64,000 nucleotides of DNA from positions 682,001-746,000 of the forward strand of contig MU008186.1 of assembly GCA_010909165.1 (NCBI GenBank), read 5' to 3'. The notes below the pieces were generated by a model, which saw only the letters and a program-made list of their open reading frames with translations, searched no databases and was not told the DNA's origin. The DNA comes from Anthoceros angustus. Its lineage: Eukaryota > Streptophyta > Anthocerotopsida > Anthocerotales > Anthocerotaceae. Both the position numbers and the translations under genes were made by a program. Below are positions 54,515 to 64,000 of this stretch, piece after piece; position 1 is the first letter of the stretch, and the number at the start of each line of letters is the position of its first letter.

Positions 54515-57046
54515 TCAGGTATAATCTTCCGTCTGATTTAAGCGGTCATCTTCGCTCAGCTGCATTTCGATGACTTGGTTAACATGGTTGATGCCCCAGC
54601 CTTTGCCTCCCAAATCTTGGCAACGTTGATGATGTTGCGAATCTCCCGGCCGTGGAACGGATGGCATAAGCTTCAAGAAGTCGATGTTGCCGTCCTGCAA
54701 CCCTACCTTGTTCAACATTTGCCTCCAGATCTCAGCACGCTGTTGTTGATCTAGGGAGGGTAGTATATGGACAGGGAGATGCGGGAGCGGAAGGCAGCGT
54801 CGAAGCACTTGGCTCTGTTGGTGGTGAGGAACATGATGCCTGAGTAGTACTCGAGCTGGCGGAGGAAGATGCCGGTGGAAGCATTTGTGTGCGGAGAAGA
54901 GGCGGACGATCTCTTTCCATGTAGACATCGGCTTCGTCCAAGAGGAGGATTGCTTGCCAGGTGTAGGACAACTCAAAGATTGTGAGAAGTCGTGCCTCCA
55001 TGGCGCTCGAGTCTGTGCTCGGCAGCTCGAAGGCGTTCACGGAGTAGAGCGGCCTTTGCAATCTCTCCGCAAGCGACTCTGCTGTTAGGGTTTTGCCTCC
55101 CCTGGAGGCCATAGCACAAGATGATGCAACCGCTGCCCTTGTTGGCGATGTTGTCCACCTGCTGTACGCTCTGGTTGCTCGTGCAATTGGTGGCCATCTT
55201 GAGGAGCATGTCCTTCTTCCGCCTGTGAACAGAGATGAGCCTTTATAGAGAGGGAACACAACACTCCCATACAATATGGGTTATATGCACTAGGCACACT
55301 AGATACTAGCACACAAGCACACAAGACACTTGCACACCACACCTTACAAGTAGGTGGGCTTGGCCTTATATAGTCCTAGCCTTGAATCCTATTGGTCACT
55401 TGACCTTGAATCCTATTGGTTACTTGACTTGCCCTTTACTTTTGGACTTTCTAGAAGATACTTTCTAGAAGATGCATGACTTTCAAGTTTGTTATTTTAG
55501 GGCACACTTCATAACCTGCTTTTAGGGCACTCTTCATAATATATTTTGATATGTTGTAATAAATCACTTCTAACACTCCCACTCAACTAACACTCCCACT
55601 CAACATATCAAAATTATTCCCTTAGGCCTAGCATCTTGCTAAACCTAGCAAGAAAATCAAGGCTTTGGTCAAAATATCTGCCGGCATGTCTCCTGTTGGA
55701 CAATACTCTAGCTTTACCTCTTTTGACTTTACCTTCTCTCTTATAAAGTGATGTTTCACTTCGATGTGCTTGGTTCTAACATGAAAAGTTGCATTCTTGG
55801 CTAAGAAGATGCAACCTTGATTGTCGTTGAAGGGCTTGTGGGAGAAGACGATGTCGGAGAATCCGCACACATCAAAGCATCCCCACAGCTTGCGGGAGAG
55901 GGAGAACCCGTAGACGAAGGCTGGGGACTTCTTGAGGTCCTCACTGTGGGGCCTTGGAACCTTGGGACATGTGGCGGCTCCTCGTAGCAGATCGCAGGGA
56001 GGCTCCGCGTTGCCCATGGGGTATCCAGGATTCATCCTGGCGAAGCTCTTGAGATCAACCATCACCCGGCCATCTCCCGGGTGTTTTTGTATCATCCAGC
56101 AGCTTCCTTTCCTCCTCGCGGTGGCTACTGAGCCCTTGTATTCCATGTAAGCTGGCTGGCCTGCTTCTTCCAACATAAGCTTGTAGAACATCAGTCCTTG
56201 GCTCAGAAATCTGTCTTCCCTCTGCTTCCTGTCGGTGTCGTGGAGATACTTCAAAGGAACAACTTCCAATGATGAGAACGGCTGCTTGTCGGTGTACTCC
56301 ATAATACTGCTGGTCACCGTGCATTCCTTGTAGCTTTGCAGGTCGAAGTCCCTGACACCAATAGTGATCCGCCAGAACTTGGGGCTTGGCCCCGCCCTTC
56401 TGCTTCACCTTCAAGATGGTACCGGAAACAAGCTGAGTTGTTAGCTGGCACTTGTAAGATACCACCTCACCGGGCACAAGTACAGTCCACAGGATGTCCC
56501 AGTCAATGCTCTTCTGCTCCAGTGCCTGCTGCTGTTTAAACAGAGTGTTCTTATACTCCTCTTCACGAACCTAACAAGGTGACGGAGATGGAGGTGGCGC
56601 TTCCCGTTGCAGCTCTCAAGGACCGCTCCATTTCATCCCGAGCAAGAAAAGAGTTCAGCCATTGATCTCCGGCTCGTCATCAGTATCTGCTGCAGTGCCT
56701 GGAATGAGCGTGTTCACAATCTCGATTAGCCAGGAAGAGTACAGAGTGACACGGACGCGCATATCGCCGTCCCCATGATCTTCCTGAGTCACAATGAAGG
56801 GTGGTGTTCTCCTGATTTTCTCCTTGTGCTCCACAACCCGTTTCCGGACCTTTCTGCCGTTCCGCATCAGTGTCTCGTAGCGTGGCCATTTCCAGTCCGG
56901 CGCTTCCAGCTCCGACTCCTGGTCCGGATGCTCAGCGTCATTGGCACCCGCGTTCAGCTTCTCTAGGTCATCTGCGTAGTCGTCGTCGTCGTCGTCGTCG
57001 TGCATTCGCTGCACCATCTTGCCACTTCGCGGACACATTGCGACAT
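54515..57046 (-). pseudogene. AAA+ ATPase, arm C: interrupted by a copia fragment and frameshifts
   Basis: Start ATG equivalent at 57,046, stop at 54,515. It is split at 55,222-55,824 by copia DNA just upstream of the Walker A part. Several one-base losses relative to arm A occur, for example in the Walker A G-run (near 55,098) and in TTT, CCC and AAA runs near 56,385, 56,563 and 56,648. Between the breaks it matches arm A almost exactly. Confidence 0.82.
55222..55824 (-). mobile_element. copia 3' fragment (RNase H end plus LTR) inserted in arm C
   Basis: On the minus strand, codons from DNQGCIFLAKN to ADILTKALIF are the end of copia RNase H. They are followed by a PPT and a full LTR of 352 bp (55,575-55,224, TGTTAGAAG to GTTCACA) with a TATATAAGG promoter near 55,370. 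The LTR end is separated from the host by two bases. The other side joins at a shared GTC. About 15 host bases are replaced and there is no target duplication. The PPT/LTR edge is duplicated (17 bp twice at 55,570-55,603). Confidence 0.85.
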
Positions 57047-57194
57047 CGCGTCTGCTGCTTGTGCGAGGGATGCTGCTCAAGCCACATGTACGACACCACA
57101 AGAGACACCTAGGTGAGATTACTTCAATTTGGTCACTACGGTTGTCACAGCACTCGTAGAAGACGTGGTGCAGTGCCCTGGATGTCAAGCAATA

Positions 57195-60100
57195 CTAGTT
57201 GTCATCATCGGAACGTGTGAAATGTGCACCTTGAGCTTCGGTTTGTATGATATCTGGTGTTTCGGAGTTGATCCTTCTGTCCCTCTGAAATAAAGCAAAC
57301 GCTTGCTCAAAACCATCTAGGTCATGTGGCAGGGCACCAAAACCAGATACAAGAATGTTACCACCAACCTGGCTTCTTGAGCTACTTTCTCGGCCCCAAG
57401 AGATGTTCTTCAGTAGCTCAAAGGGAGAAGGCCAAACTTGCGTATCGTGCCTGCAACCCGTATCAGTACTTGGCACGGCGAATTTGTACTTTGAGACCTC
57501 CTTCTGTCACACATGAATTGTTTTTGACGAATCAATTGCAAGGTGAAAGCTGGAGATGGAGACATCTGTATTCATCACCTGATTTAACCAACCTTGTGAG
57601 ATGGCGTTGTCCAAGTTGAAAGAGCCCCATGTTGTGAGCCACACGCTTGCCACCACCAGTGCTTGGAAGTCCCTTGAAAACGTAAGCTGATACAGCAGGA
57701 GCACAATGGATCCAATAACAGCATCCGACAGTGATGGCCAGTCCAGAGGTGTAACGTTTTCTGTCACAATGTAGTAGACTTGTAAGCAAGTTTGAATTCC
57801 AAAATTGTCACGCAACTAGTTGCAACTAAACCCTAAAGCCGCAAACCTACTTTGCTTCCATTTCAGAAGCATGGTCCTAGAAGTTGGCAAAACATTTTAC
57901 CGATGTTCCTCAAAAGTTGCTCGAGTCCGGAAAATTGTTGGTTCCTTCACTTCGCCAATAGGCACGGTTTTCGTAGCGTATATCCATATGTCGACTGCTG
58001 TATCCGCGAGGTCAGAGGTAGCCTTGCCACTCCCGCTCCACGCCTGGCACAATCTATAAATGCAGCCCAAACGCATGCTCATGATCTGGAAAGAGACTCT
58101 GTGGGCTTACAAAATACACAGTGGTCAACATTATTATGAATAATAACAGTAAAGGCACCTCATCCTCGTCCCATGTCACATCTAACACTTTCGTTCAGCT
58201 GTTGCCGCATATACACAGACTGGCCCCTCACCTTTGAGATGCAATCCATAAACACTTATCTTGTCTACAAGTGAAATGCAAACACGAGTTCGTTTACAGG
58301 GAAAAAGTTTCACATTCGGCCGCAAGTAAAAGCAATAAACACAGAAACAAGCGAAAACAGTTTTCAACGCTACGGCAACGAATATTACCAGAGGTAATAC
58401 GAGTGCACATCACAAGGTGGGAAGATCCTCCTCCATGAAACGCTCTAGTCGATTTGTACCTGGAAACTCATCATATTAGTTGAGCTCGCATTGCGGCATC
58501 TGTGATACGACCTACACGATAAACAATCTCGCCTTCTCTCCCATCCCATATACTAAACGAAATTGAAGGTGTACGACGATTTCATACCTTGGTCCCAAAC
58601 CCCAGTGCCCTAGCTGAATTGTGCAACTCTCAGACAAGTTGAAGGCAGCCAGCTTTTGAATTGAGAAGAGATGTATTCTCCTCCATTGTCACTCCTAAGT
58701 GTCTTGAGGCATTCTCCACTTTCGTTCTCCACCAAGGCTTTCCACTCCTTGAATGTCTTGAACACTTGGACTTCTCCTTCAAAAGGTATGTCCAACTCCT
58801 CCTTGTGAAGTCATCCACAAACACTAGAATGTAGCGGGCTCCTCCATGGGTAGGGTTCTTCATTGGTCCACACACAGGTGTGTACAAGTTCAACGCCTTT
58901 GCTGCTCGGCGCTCAATCCTTGGGAACTTGGTTGGTGAAGCTTTCCCATCATGCACCCTTGGCACAACTCTCACCAATATCAATCCACCATTTGTTGATT
59001 CTTCATCATCTTGATGTTGTCCACTCCAGTGTGCCCCAAGCGTTGATGCCACAAATCTATTGAGTGCTCTTAGTGAGCTTGACACAAATGTGCAAGCTTG
59101 TTGATCACCTGGAAGCACACAACTTGAGATTGCCTTCCGAACACCTCGAGCTATCACCTTGACATTAGGTGATTACGGTTGCTCGGGTTGGATCGACATC
59201 CTCGAGTTGAACACAATCTCATTCCAGTCGTGATTCTTGCTCGAAAGAAGATTCTTCGCAAGACCAGCACATGGTGTACATCCTTGATTGTACCTTTGGA
59301 TGGTCCTCCGAGTTGAACTTTAATCACACCTCTTCCTTTGATCTCGTGTGACCTATTGTCTCCAAGCGCCACTTTATGCCCTTGACATTTCTTCATAGCT
59401 TGAGAACCAAGGCCGGTTGTAGGTGAAGTGTTGAGATGCTCAGTCGGTACAAACTCTCATCCTTCTTTGATGGGAGGCACGTACTCTTTTCTGTTGAGGC
59501 ATGAAAAGATGTTCTTCCTTCCTCACTTGATTGGCTTGTGACTCCTTTCCCTTCTTCAAACGAAATGCTGGTTGGAAAATGTGGGATCCGAAATTTCAAT
59601 TGCCTGCTCGTTAGGCATGGCGCTCCTCACACGTTGCAGCTCAGGTGTCGAGAGATCTTTATCAATTACCACAAGAATTTCGATGTCCGTGGTGCTCTTC
59701 TTTGACACACCATTTTCAGCCGCCCCACTTCCGTACTCTCGCTATCCGCAATCGAAAGGGAGATCGGCAGGAGTACGCTTCCCGATCCGACACTCATCCT
59801 CCAACTCCTCAGGCTTTGGACATGTTCGCTTTCGAAATCCATTCCCAACAGATCCACAGTGAAGAGCAGCTCCACTATCGGCCTCCGCCTTTGACTTCTT
59901 CACCTCCTCGTTGATCACGTGCCGTTGAGGAAAACGATGGGCAACATCCGTAGAAGTTCCTATTGAGTTCCCCCCTTCGCCCCTTTCGTTTCACCAAAAG
60001 ACGGACAATCTCCCGTAGAAGTTCCTATTGAGTTCCCCTCCGCCCCTTTCGTTTCACCAAAAGACGGACAATCTCCCGTACAAGTTCCCTATTGAGTTCC

Positions 60101-60319
60101 CGTTCCTCCGCCCGTTTCGAGCAGCGGCGCCGACCAAACAACCAGTGCTACCAAAGAAGACGATGCGAGGTTCAAAAGGATCTGGCCAATCCAATGGGCC
60201 GTTAAAGTTGTTCACCGCCTCATACAGTGGTTTCTTGTTCACTGCTGTCTCGGTCTCCATCGATGGACTCTCCTCGAGTACCCGTGACGTCTTCCCATCG
60301 CCACACCCACAGCTGCCAT
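57195..60319 (-). pseudogene. Membrane-protein gene, arm C and centre: interrupted and frameshifted
   Basis: Start equivalent at 60,319, stop at 57,195. Exon 1 is split by copia DNA at 58,661-59,549 and has short deletions, including loss of three bases around the membrane segment and contractions in the 66-bp repeats. Exons 2-7 follow at about 58,450-57,195. Exon 3 lost five bases (near 58,187) and exon 4 lost single bases in G and C runs plus two bases near 57,916. Confidence 0.75.
58661..59549 (-). mobile_element. copia protease-integrase fragment inserted in the membrane gene
   Basis: Minus-strand pieces include KKCQGHKVALGDNRSHEIKG, LPGDQQAC, GKASPTKFPRIERRAAK, ARYILVFVDDFTRRSW and LRSDNGGEYISSQF, in several frames. 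No LTR is attached. It replaces 28 bases of the host gene; the left joint shares TTCAA and the right joint shares CCC. It could be the same copia family as the 55-kb fragment. Confidence 0.82.
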
Positions 60320-60577
60320 CTATCCAGGGTGCCTGCACCCTCTCCTGTTGCAATGTCTTGGGCCCTCGCAGGTTTCAACTTCAGCCGATTCAAGATGGCA
60401 CGTGTTGTCAACCAGAAGTGCGCACACAGGCTGGAGTGTAACACCCTTCTTGACGGTGAAGCTACGCTATGGGGGCATTTTCCTCGACTTTTCTTCTTCA
60501 TTGACGCCGCCCACATTGCGAAAAACTAATTCAATAATCGGTTGTGTCAGAGACTTCTACCTTGAATGGGCTAGGCC

Positions 60578-61156
60578 TAAATATCGGTTCGCCAGGGTAC
60601 GGCCTGGCGAACCATTTCCATGCCATGAGCATGGCCTTCCTCTCCTGCCCCTCTCTCGTATCCGTTGCAGCGCGACCGGGCCACGGGGCGAGGGAACTAA
60701 TTCAAGTTCCCGTCGTCCTGAATACCGCGGCGATATTCTGGCACGATACAAAGTCGAACTCATTGGCACGCACAGTCATTGAAAGAAAATTTCCCTCCAC
60801 CAGGACTCTGAACTGCAAAAGGACAATGCGCTGCAACATCATCTATCCGCTCCCTCACTGGAGCACGTGCATCCTCCCCAGCCTTCGGTCTTTCAACTCT
60901 TACCGCGTGCCCTGCTTTGAGCAGAGCGCTCTCTCCGCTCTCGTTCTCAACTGAAACGAACGAAGGGCGAGCAGTATCGCCGCGGGAATTGCCACGACAA
61001 TCAGGGCGACGGGAACTTGAATTAGTTTCCCGTCGCTCCCGGTGGCTCGGTCGCGGGTTGGCACGGATAAGAGAGAGAGGAGTAGGGGAGAGGAAGGCCA
61101 TGCTCATGGCATGGCATGTCGGTTCGCCAGGCCGTACCCTGGCGAACCGATATTTA
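60578..61156. mobile_element. Foldback/MITE-like element, copy 2
   Basis: Same element as 50,371-50,946, carried by the tandem duplication, with a few small indels. Here the left terminal hairpin is damaged (CGAACC followed by ATTTCC). The right flank reads TATTTAGGC, which extends the inverted repeat to GCCTAAATA. Confidence 0.75.
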
Positions 61157-61258
61157 GGCGTTTCGACTTGAATGACCCCCGCGGATACCCGCGCCGAATC
61201 TGACAACGTTGTCACTAGGCCCACCACTGTAAACTACAACGCGCATCAACGGGCATGG

Positions 61259-61336
61259 AGATATCTTGTGTAGAAGATACAAGATCTTGTGTACAAGATC
61301 TTGCGTAGAAGATACAAGATCTTGTACACAAGATTG
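61259..61336. repeat. CAAGATCTTG palindrome cluster, second copy
   Basis: Same as 51,049-51,125, at the inner edge of arm D. Confidence 0.85.
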
Positions 61337-61400
61337 TTTATCGTGTAGGTCGTATCACAGATGCCGCAATGCGAGCTCAACTAATATGATGAGTTTCCAG

Positions 61401-62751
61401 GTACAAATCGACTAGAGCGTTTCATGGAGGAGGATCTTCCCACTCTTGTGATGTGCACTCGTATTACCTCTGGTAATATTCGTTAAGCCGTAGCGTTGAA
61501 AACTGTTTTCGCTTGTTTCTGTGTTTATTGCTTTTACTTGCGGCCGAATGTGAAACTTTTTCCCTGTAAACGAACTCGTGTTTGCATTTCACTTGTAGAC
61601 AAGATAAGTGTTTATGGATTGCATCTCAAAGTTGAGGGCCAGTCCGTATATATGCAGCAACAGCTGAACGAAAGCATGCGTTAGATGTGACATGGGACGA
61701 GGATGAGGTGCCTTTAGTGTTATTATTCATAATAATGTTGACCACTGTGTATTTTGTAAGCCCACAGAGTCTCTTTCCAGATCATGAGCATGCGTTTGGG
61801 CTGCATTTATAGATTGTGCCAGGCGTGGAGCGGGGAGTGGCAAGGCTACCCTCTGACCTCGCGGATACAGCAGTCGACATATGGATATACGCTACGAAAA
61901 CCGTGCCTATTGGCGAAGTGAGGGAACCAACAATTTTCCGGACTCCGGCAATCCTTTTGAGGAACATCGGTAAAATGTTTTGCCAACTTCTAGGACCATG
62001 CTTCTGAAATGGAAGCAAAGTAGGTTTGCGGCTTTAGGCACCTTGGGCGGGGTTTTGTTAGGATATGGTGGTGGAGGCCTTTAGGGTTTAGTTGCAACTA
62101 GTTGCGTGACAATTTAGATGATCCCTCGGATGAAATTCAAACTTGCTTACAAGTCTACTACATTGTGACAGAAAACGTTACACCTCTGGACTGGCCATCA
62201 CTGTCGGATGCTGTTATTGGATCCATTGTGCTCCTGCTGTATCAGCACTGTATCAGCTTACGTTTTCAAGGGACTGCTCCAAGCACTGGTGGTGGCAAGC
62301 GTGTGGCTCACAACATGGGGCTCTTTCAACTTGGACAACGCCATCTCACAAGGTTGGTTAAATCAGGTGATGAATACAGATGTCTCCATCTCCAGCTTTC
62401 ACCTTGCAATTGATTCGTCAAAAACAATTCATGTGTGACAGAAGGAGGTCTCAAAGTACAAATTCATACGTGCCAAGTACTGATACGGGTTGCAGGCACG
62501 ATACGCAAGTTTGGCCTTCTCCTTTGAGCTACTGAAGAACATCTCTTGGGGCCGAGAAAGTAGCTCAAGAAGCCAGGTTGGTGGTAACATTCTTGTATCT
62601 GGTTTTGGTGCCCTGCTGCTACGATCTAGATGGTTTTGAGCAAGCGTTTGCTTTATTTCAGAGGGACAGAAGGATCAACTCCGAAACATCAGATATCATA
62701 CAAACCGAAGCTCAAGGTGCACATTTCACACGTTCCGATGATGACAACTAG
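61401..62751 (+). pseudogene. Membrane-protein gene, arm D: exons 2-7 only
   Basis: Near-copy of arm B: exon 2 at 61,401-61,472, exon 3 at 61,599-61,707, stop at 62,749-62,751. Exon 3 is one base shorter (GGGG to GGG near 61,636). A short GC-rich insertion lies in the intron before exon 5 (about 62,038-62,083), and exon 5 has an extra CTGTATCAG-type duplication near 62,240. Confidence 0.7.
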
Positions 62752-62899
62752 TATTGCTTGACATCCAGGGCACTGCACCACGTCTTCTACGAGTGCTGTG
62801 ACAACCGTAGTGACCAAATTGAAGTAATCTCACCTAGGTGTCTCTTGTGGTGTCGTACATGTGGCTTGAGCAGCATCCCTTGCACAAGCAGCAGACGCG

Positions 62900-64000
62900 A
62901 TGTCGCAATGTGTCCGCGAAGTAAGCAAGATGGTGCAGCGAATGCACAACGACGACGACTACGCAGATGACCAAGAGAAGCTGAACGCGGGTGCCAATGA
63001 CGCTGAGCAGCCGGACCAGGAGTCGGCGCTGGAAGCGCCGGACTGGAAATGGCCACGCTACGAGACACTGGTGCGGAACGGCAGAAAGGTCCGGAAACGG
63101 GTTGTGGAGCACAAGGAGAAATCAGGAGAACACCACCCTTCATTGTGACTCAGGAAGATCATGGGGACGGCGATATGCGCGTCCTTGTCACTCTGTACTC
63201 TTCCTGGCTAATCGAGATTGTGAAGACGCTCATTCCAAGCACTCTTTTTCTTGCTCGGATGAAATGGAGCGGTGCTTGAGAGCTGCAACGGGAAGCGCCA
63301 CCTCCATCTCCGTCACCTTGTTAGGTGCGTGAAAGAGGAGTATAAGAACACTCTGTTTAAACATCAGCAGGCACTGGAGCAGAAGAGCATTGACTGGGAC
63401 ATGCTGTGGACTGTACTTGTGCCCGGTGAGGTGGCATCTTACAAGTGTTACCTAACAACTCAGCTTGTTTCCGGTACCATCTTGCGGGTGAAGCAGAAGG
63501 GCGGGGACCAAGGCTCCAAGCTCTGGAAGATCACTATTGGTGTCAGGGACTATGACCTGCAAAGCTACAAGGAATGCACGGTGATCAGAAGTATTATGGA
63601 GTACACCGACAAGCAGCCGTTCTCATCATTGGAAGTTGTTCCTTTGAAGTACCTCCACGACACCGACAGGAAGCAGAGGAAGACAGATTTCTGAGGCAAG
63701 GACAGATGTTCTACAAGCTTATGTTGGAAGAAGCAGGCCAGCCAGTCTACATGGAATACAAGGGCTCAGTAGCCACCGCGAGGAGAAGGAGACCGCTGGA
63801 TCATCTAAAAACACCTGGGAGATGGCCGGGTGATGGTTGATCTCAAGAGCTTCGCCAGGATGAATCCTGGATACCCATGGGCAACGCGGAGCCTCCCAGC
63901 GATCTGCTACGAGGAACCGCCACATGTGCCAAGGTTCCAAGGCCCCACAGTGAGCACCTCAAGAAGTCCCCAGCCTTCGTCTACGGGTTCTCCCTCTCCC
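62900..64000 (+). pseudogene. AAA+ ATPase, arm D: many run contractions, cut by the window end
   Basis: Nearly identical to arm B from ATG 62,900. Successive single-base losses occur in GGG, GGGG or CCCC runs (near 63,125, 63,258, 63,291, 63,679, 63,785 and 63,873), plus a TAC to CTA change near 63,805. The reading frame is broken repeatedly. The ATPase core lies beyond the window. Confidence 0.8.

Larger units (their letters stand above)
54364..64000. repeat. Second copy of the tandem block (arms C and D), cut by the window end
   Basis: Follows the order of 45,557-54,363 with two copia insertions (55,222-55,824 and 58,661-59,549). Apart from those it is very close to the first block, and most differences are single-base run contractions. 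Confidence 0.85.

Overview
The window is nuclear DNA of a land plant. The evidence is spliced A-type cytochrome P450 genes, Ty1/copia and Ty3/gypsy LTR retrotransposons with plant-type primer binding sites, tRNA-derived SINE-like elements, and GT-AG introns that are mostly 75-160 bases long. Short introns and this repeat load would suit a lycophyte (Selaginella-like) or a bryophyte, but I cannot name the species. Most of the window is mobile or duplicated DNA; few genes look intact.

Layout. 1-16,166: one degenerate Ty3/gypsy element with unusually long LTRs (3' LTR 11,221-16,166, about 4.9 kb; 5' LTR cut by the window start). Its ends are TGTGGTA/TACCACA, and the PBS (4,837) and PPT (11,208) are visible. 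16,200-17,000: the tail of a second gypsy element. 17,129-23,740: a minus-strand copia element whose 5' UTR/gag region is duplicated around a perfect 95-bp tandem array and a scrambled mosaic. 24,515-32,942: three tandem minus-strand P450 genes with the same five-exon structure, separated by a copia solo-LTR fragment and a SINE. 33-37 kb: AT-richer DNA with a second SINE-like element, minisatellites, an intronless eIF5A-like gene lacking the usual hypusine loop, and a P450 terminal fragment. 37.4-40.7 kb: a 3'-truncated plus-strand copia element. 44.2-45.7 kb: a fifth P450, cut off before its heme-binding region.

45.5-64 kb: a complex duplication. A two-part cassette consists of a multi-exon membrane protein followed by a AAA+ ATPase resembling fungal-type AAA proteins. 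It is present as an inverted pair (arms A and B around a foldback element), and the whole ~8.8-kb palindromic block is repeated in tandem (arms C and D). Only arm A is open throughout. In arm A the splice phases allow the two parts to be one 8-exon gene of about 1,194 codons. Arm C and its centre have been interrupted by two copia fragments that replaced 15-28 bases, with microhomology and no target-site duplication.

A recurring feature is that copies of the same sequence, and the P450 reading frames, differ mainly by loss of one base from short G, C, A or T runs. Many pseudogene calls below could therefore be consensus errors, and I mark them as provisional.
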